Shown piece by piece: positions 17,615 to 24,820 of a stretch of DNA of 32,109 nucleotides. This stretch comes from CAYQQR01 sp964420035 (GTDB lineage: Bacteria > Bacteroidota > Bacteroidia > Bacteroidales > SM23-62). The stretch spans positions 1 through 32,109 of the forward strand of contig CAYQQR010000046.1 of assembly GCA_964420035.1 (NCBI GenBank), written 5' to 3'. The notes under the pieces were generated by a model that was not told the origin of the DNA, searched no databases, and saw nothing but the letters and a program-made list of their open reading frames with translations. Every line of letters begins with the position of its first letter. Within the stretch, counting starts at the first letter, position 1. The translations under genes and the position numbers were made by a program.

Positions 17615-19549
17615 TTGAAAACACTACCAATTTTTATATGCCTGTTCATTAGTCTGACAACATTCGCTCAGGAGCAAGTGCCACGGAATATTTTGACAGA
17701 CAATTTCACCAGGGAACAACTTGCCGAAGTATTGGTTGAACCCGGGGAATGGAAACCTTTTCCCGGATTTGATCGGCGGGAAGTCTGGGAAGGCCTCCCG
17801 GATCAGTACCGTGATGCGCTCATTCTGGAAGCCGAAAACTTTCTCGATTACCACTGGCCCGTCATACCGGCTACTACCGCACTGGACTTTAACAGAACCG
17901 GGGGTCGATCCGTGTATTCCGGGATCTCTTTCGGCCGGAGACGTGCACTGGCTGCCCTGATCGTGGGCGAACTAATGGAAAATCAGGGACGTTTTCTCGA
18001 TCAGATCGTCAATGGTATATGGGCCATCTCGGAGGAAACCTACTGGGGAATATCCGCCCATGTAGGCGGATTACCAGATGTGCAGGATCCGGTGGTAGAC
18101 CTTTTCGCTGCGGAAACGGCCGCTTTGTTTGCCTATACCGACTATCTTCTCGGAGAGCGGCTGGAAAGGATCCACCCCCTGATACGGGAACGAATATACT
18201 ATGAAACGAAAAGAAGGGTATTGGATCCCGCCCTGCAACATAAGGATTTCTGGTGGATGGGTTACCGCGACCGCAGTCTGAACAATTGGACCACCTGGAT
18301 CTGTTCCAACTGGCTGCCGGCTGTCCTGCTCCTGGAAAAGGACCGGGAAAGACAAGAGGATACCGTGTGGAAGATCATGGATATCCTGGATAATTTCCTG
18401 AATGCTTATCCCTCCGACGGGGGATGCGACGAAGGTCCCTCCTACTGGAACGCCGCCGGAGGGTGCCTGTACGACTGCCTGAACAACCTGAAAGATGCAA
18501 GCGGGAGTCAGATCGATCTGTTTGACGAACCCCTGATCCGGGAAATAGGATTATACGTCGTCCGGGTTTATATCGACTATCCCTATTACATTAATTTTGC
18601 TGATGCTTCTGCCATGGTCCGGCACGACCCAACGCTGATCTACCGTTTCGGAAAAGCCCTGGATGAGCCCCGGATGAAAGGCATGGGCGCTTTCCTCTTC
18701 AAGCAGGAAGACGAGCTGAGCGTTTTAACTGAACCACGATTCGGCTATCTTGGTCGTCGCCAGATCCCCGGCTTGCTGACCCTGGAGGAGATTGATGCCT
18801 ACCCTGCTGAAGAGCCTCTGCCCGATGATTTCTGGTTGCCCGACCTTCAGGTAATGGGTGCAAGAAGTGTACCCGGGAGTAATGAAGGTTTCTATCTTGC
18901 TGCAAAAGGAGGACATAACGCTGAAAGCCATAACCATAATGATGTGGGTAACTTTATCGTGTACCATGACGGAACACCGGTCATTGTCGATGCAGGCGTG
19001 GAAACCTATACCGCAAAAACATTCAGCAGTGAACGTTACAGCATCTGGACCATGCAATCGGCTTACCACAACCTGCCTACCCTGAACGGGACCATGCAAA
19101 GGAATGGCCGGGAGTACAGGGCAATGGAAGTTTCATTCAATGCCAAAAGGAGAAAAGTGGAATTTGAACTGGACCTCGCCGGCGCCTATCCCGAAGAGGC
19201 CGGGATAACATCCTACCAAAGATCGCTTGAACTGAAAAGAAACAAGGAGATCCGGGTAACCGACCGTTACGAATTCGGGCAACCGGAAAATGACCTGGTC
19301 ATGAACCTGCTGTGTTACTTCGATCCTCATAAAAAGCACCAGGGAGTGATCCGTCTGCAGAGCAGGGACAACAGCCGAAAGGTAATTCACCTGATGTACG
19401 ATCCTGAATTTTTTGAAGTAACCATTGAGCGGATAAATATTGAAAACTCCAGATTATACAGGGTCTGGAACGATCACCTCAGCAGGATACAGCTCCGGGC
19501 CAAAAACCCGGGCCAAAAAGGAAATTTTAAACTGGTGGTTTCAGAATAA
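17615..19549 (+). CDS. Heparinase II/III-like protein, putative polysaccharide lyase
   Basis: This 644-residue secreted protein begins at a TTG: an in-frame TAA lies 9 nt upstream, and the codons after the TTG form a good signal peptide (KTLPIFICLFISLTTFAQ). The N-terminal two-thirds should form an alpha/alpha toroid, followed by a beta-sandwich from about residue 410. Motifs typical of the superfamily are present: Asn223-Asn224-Trp, Glu273-Gly-Pro-Ser-Tyr277-Trp, and His434 with His439, His441 and Asp443 in a GHNAESHNHND stretch that in relatives supports catalysis or binds a metal. Known members cleave uronic-acid-containing polysaccharides by beta-elimination. The exact lyase family cannot be assigned by eye, and heparin as substrate is not implied. 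It lies between the GH97 and FAD oxidoreductase genes in the locus. Confidence 0.82.
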   Translation: MKTLPIFICLFISLTTFAQEQVPRNILTDNFTREQLAEVLVEPGEWKPFPGFDRREVWEGLPDQYRDALILEAENFLDYHWPVIPATTALDFNRTGGRSVYSGISFGRRRALAALIVGELMENQGRFLDQIVNGIWAISEETYWGISAHVGGLPDVQDPVVDLFAAETAALFAYTDYLLGERLERIHPLIRERIYYETKRRVLDPALQHKDFWWMGYRDRSLNNWTTWICSNWLPAVLLLEKDRERQEDTVWKIMDILDNFLNAYPSDGGCDEGPSYWNAAGGCLYDCLNNLKDASGSQIDLFDEPLIREIGLYVVRVYIDYPYYINFADASAMVRHDPTLIYRFGKALDEPRMKGMGAFLFKQEDELSVLTEPRFGYLGRRQIPGLLTLEEIDAYPAEEPLPDDFWLPDLQVMGARSVPGSNEGFYLAAKGGHNAESHNHNDVGNFIVYHDGTPVIVDAGVETYTAKTFSSERYSIWTMQSAYHNLPTLNGTMQRNGREYRAMEVSFNAKRRKVEFELDLAGAYPEEAGITSYQRSLELKRNKEIRVTDRYEFGQPENDLVMNLLCYFDPHKKHQGVIRLQSRDNSRKVIHLMYDPEFFEVTIERINIENSRLYRVWNDHLSRIQLRAKNPGQKGNFKLVVSE

Positions 19550-19593
19550 ATTCGGGGATTTTATTTATTTTAAATTAATTTTAACCATCCCCC

Positions 19594-19693
19594 TTTTTGC
19601 TGACGCAAAAAGTCCCCCTCCTCAAAATGGAGGGAAATTCGTAATTAGCTGATAAACAAGGATTCTCCCCCTCTCCACACGGTGGAGAGGGGG
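19594..19693 (+). other. Array of three hairpins before the FAD oxidoreductase gene
   Basis: Stem 1: TTTTTGC (19594-19600) pairs with GCAAAAA (19605-19611) around TGAC. Stem 2: CCCTCC (19616-19621) pairs with GGAGGG (19629-19634). Stem 3: CCCCCTCTCCAC (19667-19678) pairs with GTGGAGAGGGGG (19682-19693), 12 bp with a 3-nt loop. No T-run follows stem 3 on this strand (AGGAAAAAAAC follows), so it is not a classic terminator. It may attenuate or process the polycistronic mRNA. The 174-nt gap has no gene. Confidence 0.65.
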
Positions 19694-19723
19694 CCGGGGG
19701 GAGAGGAAAAAAACAATCTTGAT

Positions 19724-21544
19724 ATGAGAAGCTCCATATTCTGCATTTTATTATTGATAATTACATCCTGCATTAAACAACCCTCCACCCTCTTCCTCGA
19801 AGCCGAATCCTTCGACCATCACGGGGGCTGGGTGGTAGATGCCCAGTTCATCGACCAGATGGGTTCTTCCTACCTGATGGCCCATGGCCTGGGGATCCCG
19901 GTAAAAAATGCGGCTACCCGTTTTGTGGCCGACAAACCGGGGAATTATCATGTCTATGTCCGCACATTCAACTGGACCGAACCATTTGATGTTCCCGGGG
20001 CACCGGGCCGGTTCAGGCTCAAGATCAACAACAGCTTTCTGGACACGGTTTTCGGAACCCGAGGTAAAGAATGGCACTGGCAATACGGGGGAGCGGTCCG
20101 GCTGGAAGCCGGTGAACACAACCTGTCCCTGCATGATCTTACGGGCTTCAACGCAAGGATGGATGCCATCGTATTCAGCACTTCCCGGGAAAGTCCACCC
20201 AACGACCCTTCCGACCTTACAAGCTACAGGAAGGAACAACCGGGATTACCGGAAGAACCCGAAAAAGCAGGTACGTTTGATCTGGTGGTCGTCGGAGGCG
20301 GCATTTCGGGTATTTGCGCCGCTGTATCGGCTGCCCGCTCAGGCCTCAGGGTCGCCCTCATTCAAAACCGCCCGGTACTGGGAGGGAATAACAGCTCCGA
20401 GATCCGGGTACACCTGATGGGTAAGCTCAGCGAAAACAAATATCCTGCCCTGGGAGCCGTGGTTCATGAACTGGATGCCGGGGACCCCGGCAATTCCGGT
20501 CCGGCCGAAGCATACGGCGATGACCTGAAGCTGCAGGTGGTTGAAAATGAAAAGAACCTCGAGCTTTTTCTGAATACCCATGTTTACCGTGCCCATACAA
20601 AAAACGGGCATATAGAATCGGTGGTGGGCGTGCATACCCAAACCGGAAAAGAATTACTCTTCGAAGGAAGCTACTTTGCAGACTGTACTGGAGATGGGAA
20701 CCTGGGCTTTATGGCCGGGGCCGATTACCGCTACGGAAGGGAGGGTGAGAAGGAAACCGGTGAATCCATGGCTCCCGAAGAAGGAGATTCCATGACCATG
20801 GGGACTTCCAACCTGTGGTTTGCATCAAAAAAAGACACCTTCTCCGGATTTCCCGAAACTCCCTGGGCCCTTCAAATGACCGATGAGTACCACATTGATG
20901 AAACCCGGGCCGACTGGCGGTGGGAAAGCGGGTTCAAAGACCATACGGTCGAAGAGGCCGAATCCATACGCGACCATAACCTGAGGGCCATATACGGCAA
21001 CTGGTCCTACCTGAAAAACAAAAAGCCGGAGGAATACGGGCAATGGTCCCTCGACTGGGTGGCCCATGTAGCCGGCAAAAGGGAATCCAGGCGACTGATG
21101 GGAGACCTCATTTTATCCGGACAGGATGTGATGAACGGGGTGGAATATCCCGATGCCGCGGTGACCGCTACCTGGGGAATCGACCTGCACCACCCGGACA
21201 GTCTGAACAGTGCCTATTTCCCGGGTGAAGAGTTTTACAGCTGGTACAATCATCCCAGGCATGAACCCTATGAGATACCCTACCGCTGCCTCTATTCCCG
21301 TAATATCGACAACCTGTTCATGGCCGGACGCTGCATCAGCGTGACCCACGTGGCCCTTGGAACCGTACGGGTGATGCGTACCGGTGGTATGTTGGGGGAA
21401 GTGGTGGGCATGGCCGCCGCCATTGCAGCAAAACATAATACGAATCCCAGGGGCCTATATGAAGAACACCTGGAAGAGCTGATAACGGCAATGGAACAAG
21501 GTGTCGGAAGTAAAAAATTGAAACTAAACAAACCCAGATCATGA
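19724..21544 (+). CDS. Lipoprotein FAD-dependent oxidoreductase with N-terminal beta domain
   Basis: The start is the ATG at 19724, where a lipoprotein signal begins (MRSSIFCILLLIITSC, Cys16); 14 upstream residues encoded by the hairpin region are rejected. The mature N-terminus (about 20-150; FLEAESFDHHGGW, GNYHVYVRTFNW) resembles beta-sandwich carbohydrate-binding modules of secreted Bacteroidota proteins. A Rossmann FAD-binding motif follows at 186-200 (VVVGGGISGICAA, GGGISG at 191-196), then DCTGDGNLGFMAGAD and a C-terminal FAD_oxidored-type region with NLFMAGRCISVTH. Relatives are often misnamed xanthan lyase. The redox reaction and acceptor are unknown; a role on the sugar or on oxidised glycosides is inference. 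The stop overlaps the GH2 start (ATGA), so the two are translationally coupled. The sequence after Cys16 (IKQPST) lacks the surface-export signal. Confidence 0.8.
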   Translation: MRSSIFCILLLIITSCIKQPSTLFLEAESFDHHGGWVVDAQFIDQMGSSYLMAHGLGIPVKNAATRFVADKPGNYHVYVRTFNWTEPFDVPGAPGRFRLKINNSFLDTVFGTRGKEWHWQYGGAVRLEAGEHNLSLHDLTGFNARMDAIVFSTSRESPPNDPSDLTSYRKEQPGLPEEPEKAGTFDLVVVGGGISGICAAVSAARSGLRVALIQNRPVLGGNNSSEIRVHLMGKLSENKYPALGAVVHELDAGDPGNSGPAEAYGDDLKLQVVENEKNLELFLNTHVYRAHTKNGHIESVVGVHTQTGKELLFEGSYFADCTGDGNLGFMAGADYRYGREGEKETGESMAPEEGDSMTMGTSNLWFASKKDTFSGFPETPWALQMTDEYHIDETRADWRWESGFKDHTVEEAESIRDHNLRAIYGNWSYLKNKKPEEYGQWSLDWVAHVAGKRESRRLMGDLILSGQDVMNGVEYPDAAVTATWGIDLHHPDSLNSAYFPGEEFYSWYNHPRHEPYEIPYRCLYSRNIDNLFMAGRCISVTHVALGTVRVMRTGGMLGEVVGMAAAIAAKHNTNPRGLYEEHLEELITAMEQGVGSKKLKLNKPRS

Positions 21545-24500
21545 ATCGCCTGATTTTAGTATTTAGCATGTTGAGCATTTCTGCCGGCCTTTTCGGTCAG
21601 CAAAAAGAATGGGAAAACCCCCTCATTATTGAACACAACAAAGAACCGGGCCATGCCAGCCTGGCTCCATTTACAACAGAGTATGAGGCCCTGTCGAAAC
21701 AAAGGCTGGAAAGCGAAAATATCCTGCTTCTCAACGGCAGGTGGAAATTCAAATGGGTGGAAGACGACGATCTACGACCCGCAGATTTTTATTTGCCGGG
21801 ATTCAATGCTTCCGGCTGGGATGAAATAGAAGTGCCCTCGAACTGGCAGCTCAAAGGCTATGGAATACCCATATACACCAATGTTAAGCACCCTTTCCCG
21901 GCTGAACCCCCGGTCATAAAACGGGATAATCCTGTAGGTTCCTATATTACAACTTTCACTTTACCCGGCACTTTTCGTGGGAAGCCGGTATTCCTGCATT
22001 TCGAGGGGGTGCAATCCGCCTTCTATGTATGGCTGAACGGCCAGAAGATCGGGTACAGCCAGGGCAGTATGACCCCCGCGGAATTTAACATCACTCCTTT
22101 TCTGCAGGACGGAGAGAACACCCTCGCGGTCCAGGTGTTCCGCTGGTCGGATGGCAGTTACCTGGAGGACCAGGATTTCTGGCGCATGAGCGGCATATAC
22201 AGGGACGTATACCTGATGGCCACTCCACCCCTCCACATCAGGGACTTTAAAGTCGAGACCCACCTGGATGAACCATACCGAAATGCCATATTGCAAGTCA
22301 ATGCCCTGATCAAAAACTTTGATCTTGCCCGTTCAGAACCCCAGGAACTGGTGGTAGACCTGTTCGATGCAGAGCAGAACAAGGTTTTTTCAGAAAACAT
22401 CCCCCTGAAACAAAGCATCAATTACATGCAGGAACTGGACATACAGGTTCAGAAGAAAATTGAAAAGCCCCGTTTGTGGAGTGCCGAATATCCTTACCTG
22501 TATACCCTGCTGCTCACCCTGCAGAACAAGGAAGGGGAAGTAAAAGAGATCGTGCCGGTACAGATAGGCTTCCGTGAAGTCGAGATAAAAAACGGGCAAT
22601 TACTGTTGAATGGTGTGGCCATAGACCTGAAGGGAACCAACCGGCACGAGATTCACCCGGAAAGCGGCAGGGTGGTTTCCAGGGAGACCATGATCCAGGA
22701 CATTAAGCTGATGAAGCAGCACAACATCAATGCCGTCCGGACCTCCCATTACCCCAACAGTCCGCCCTGGTACGAACTGTGCGACCAGTTCGGGATCTAT
22801 CTCATCGATGAGGCCAATATCGAAAGCCATGAACTCCGGCAGGGAAGTGTTTTAGCCAAAGACAGCCTCTGGCGCGAAGCTTTCCTCTCCAGGGGCCGCA
22901 GGATGGTGGCCCGGGATAAGAACCACCCCAGTGTCCTGATCTGGTCGCTGGGTAACGAAACAGGCTACGGTCCCAACCACGATGCCATGGCAGCCATGAT
23001 CCGCAAGATGGATCCGACACGGCCCATACATTATGAGGACCGGACCGACAAGTGGAGCGGGGAAAGGCAAAAGCCCTCCCATTTCGACATCATATCCAAT
23101 ATGTATTCCTCCATAGAAGATATCATCTATTTCCATGAAAATTATCCCGACAGGCCCGTGATCCTCTGTGAATACGTCCATGCCATGGGCAACAGCGTGG
23201 GAGCCATCAAGGATTACTGGGACGCCATTTACAGTCATCCCCGCCTGCAGGGTGCCTTTGTTTGGGACTGGGTGGACCAGGGACTCCTGAAGGAAACCCC
23301 CGAGGGAGAAGAATATTTTGCCTATGGCGGGGATTTCGGGGATACGCCCAACGATGGCAGTTTCTGCCTTAACGGACTGGTCTATCCCGACCGCAGGACC
23401 TCCCCTGCCCTCAGGGAAGTAAAGAAAGTGTACCAATATGTGTCCATGGAAGAGGAAGACCTCCTCAATGGCCTCATCCGGGTGAACAACCGTTACGCTT
23501 TCACCAACCTGGATGAGTTCGATGTCTGTTGGACCCTCAGCCGGAACGGTGAGGAAATCAAAAAGGGACAAGTCCGCGGACCCCTTGTGCCCCCGGGAAA
23601 ATCGGGACAGATCCGGCTGGATTATACCCTTCCCGAAAACAGGGACCCGGCCACGTACGACCTGCTCGTGGAGTTCAAATTAAGAGAAGACCTTCCCTGG
23701 GCGGATAAAGGGCAGGTGGTGGCCTGGGAGCAGTTTATCCTGCCGGACAAGCGAAAAATGATCCTGGGACCGGACCCGGGAGATATGAAAAGATTGCGCT
23801 ACAAAGACCAGGACGACCTGTTTGAAGTCAAGGGCAGAACTTTTGAGCTGGTCTTTGATAAGTCAACCGGTACCCTTAAAGAATACAAAAATGATGAAGA
23901 TATCGTACTCTTTAGAGAAGTCCTGCCGGATCTTTGGAGGCCTCCGACAGAAAATGACGAGCGCGACCGCAACGGACTCCGGGTATGGGAAAAAGCCGGT
24001 CTGGATGAACTGGAATACGAGCTGATCGGTTTTGAATTCGATGCTATGCAGAAAGCCTTGTTGCTTGTGCTTGTAGAACACCGGGTAAAGAACAAAGAAG
24101 GGAAAACAATCTATTACACGGAACTCCGGTATAATATCTTCGGCAATGGCCATATATTGCTGGAGGTCCGCGTGAAACCGATGAATCCCCCGGCTACCCT
24201 TCCCAAGGCCGGACTGCAGTTCAGGCTTCCCAGGGAGATGCAGCAGGTCAGGTGGTACGGACTGGGCCCCCACGAAACCTACCCGGACCGCGAGGCCAGT
24301 GGAATCCTGGATGAATATGAGATGACCGTTGAGGAACTCTGGGAACCCTATATCGTTCCCCAGGAGAACGGGAACCGTTCCGGTACGCGGTGGGTGCGCT
24401 TATCCGACGGCACCAACGGTCTGTTGATCATGGGTGAAGAAGAATTTAACTTCTCAGCCTATCCTTATACCGACCAGGATATTGAAGATGCCAAACACAC

Positions 24501-24660
24501 TTTTGAACTGGAGGAGCGTGATTTCATCACCCTGGATATCGATCACAGGGTGCAGGGACTGGGAACGGCCACCTGCGGACCGGGAACCAGGCCGGAGTAT
24601 CTGCTAAAGCCCGGGGTGTTTGAGTTTATCCTACTTTTATCGCCGGAATTAAGTGAATAA
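21541..24660 (+). CDS. GH2 beta-galactosidase, LacZ architecture, secreted
   Basis: This 1039-residue enzyme has a signal peptide (MNRLILVFSMLSISAGLFG). Domains follow LacZ: sugar-binding jelly roll about 50-220, Ig-like domain about 222-335, TIM barrel about 337-625, second Ig-like domain, and the beta-galactosidase small-chain domain about 775-1035. The acid/base Glu473 (IWSLGNE) and nucleophile Glu544 (ILCEYVHAMGNS) are both present, and the length is that of full LacZ enzymes. It hydrolyses terminal beta-galactosides, in the periplasm here. The ATG overlaps the stop of the FAD oxidoreductase gene by four bases, so the two are made together. Another beta-linked sugar as true substrate cannot be excluded, though the small-chain domain is typical of beta-galactosidases. 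Confidence 0.93.
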   Translation: MNRLILVFSMLSISAGLFGQQKEWENPLIIEHNKEPGHASLAPFTTEYEALSKQRLESENILLLNGRWKFKWVEDDDLRPADFYLPGFNASGWDEIEVPSNWQLKGYGIPIYTNVKHPFPAEPPVIKRDNPVGSYITTFTLPGTFRGKPVFLHFEGVQSAFYVWLNGQKIGYSQGSMTPAEFNITPFLQDGENTLAVQVFRWSDGSYLEDQDFWRMSGIYRDVYLMATPPLHIRDFKVETHLDEPYRNAILQVNALIKNFDLARSEPQELVVDLFDAEQNKVFSENIPLKQSINYMQELDIQVQKKIEKPRLWSAEYPYLYTLLLTLQNKEGEVKEIVPVQIGFREVEIKNGQLLLNGVAIDLKGTNRHEIHPESGRVVSRETMIQDIKLMKQHNINAVRTSHYPNSPPWYELCDQFGIYLIDEANIESHELRQGSVLAKDSLWREAFLSRGRRMVARDKNHPSVLIWSLGNETGYGPNHDAMAAMIRKMDPTRPIHYEDRTDKWSGERQKPSHFDIISNMYSSIEDIIYFHENYPDRPVILCEYVHAMGNSVGAIKDYWDAIYSHPRLQGAFVWDWVDQGLLKETPEGEEYFAYGGDFGDTPNDGSFCLNGLVYPDRRTSPALREVKKVYQYVSMEEEDLLNGLIRVNNRYAFTNLDEFDVCWTLSRNGEEIKKGQVRGPLVPPGKSGQIRLDYTLPENRDPATYDLLVEFKLREDLPWADKGQVVAWEQFILPDKRKMILGPDPGDMKRLRYKDQDDLFEVKGRTFELVFDKSTGTLKEYKNDEDIVLFREVLPDLWRPPTENDERDRNGLRVWEKAGLDELEYELIGFEFDAMQKALLLVLVEHRVKNKEGKTIYYTELRYNIFGNGHILLEVRVKPMNPPATLPKAGLQFRLPREMQQVRWYGLGPHETYPDREASGILDEYEMTVEELWEPYIVPQENGNRSGTRWVRLSDGTNGLLIMGEEEFNFSAYPYTDQDIEDAKHTFELEERDFITLDIDHRVQGLGTATCGPGTRPEYLLKPGVFEFILLLSPELSE

Positions 24661-24696
24661 TTGTTGCTGAAGAGATGAAGAGCCCAAGCGGTAGAG

Positions 24697-24800
24697 GCAG
24701 TAGCAGTAGCAGTAGCAGTAGCAGCGGCAGTCCAGCAGGCAGTAGGCAGTAGGCGGAACCACAGCAAAGCGGAAATACAGCGCAGCGGAAATACAGCGAA
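24697..24800. repeat. GCAGTA hexamers and a 16-nt tandem repeat before GH27
   Basis: Four perfect GCAGTA units (24697-24720) with degenerate copies after them lead into a GGCAGTA pair (24738-24751), then three 16-nt units at 24753-24800 (GCGGAACCACAGCAAA, GCGGAAATACAGCGCA, GCGGAAATACAGCGAA). The array fills most of the 160-nt gap between GH2 and GH27 and stops 20 nt before the GH27 ATG. Confidence 0.85.
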
Positions 24801-24820
24801 GCATAAAACCCAAATAAAAA

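Noticed and set aside
17615..19549. Heparin lyase
   Set aside because: Only superfamily motifs are seen, and no glycosaminoglycan genes are nearby.
19682..19723. Upstream start of the FAD oxidoreductase
   Set aside because: The added residues are encoded by the hairpin and would displace the lipoprotein signal.
19724..21544. Xanthan lyase, a name often attached to relatives
   Set aside because: The sequence has a clear FAD-binding Rossmann motif and none of the lyase motifs.
22852..23571. A 239-codon open frame antisense to GH2
   Set aside because: It lies inside the beta-galactosidase barrel and has no signal or domain; a shadow.
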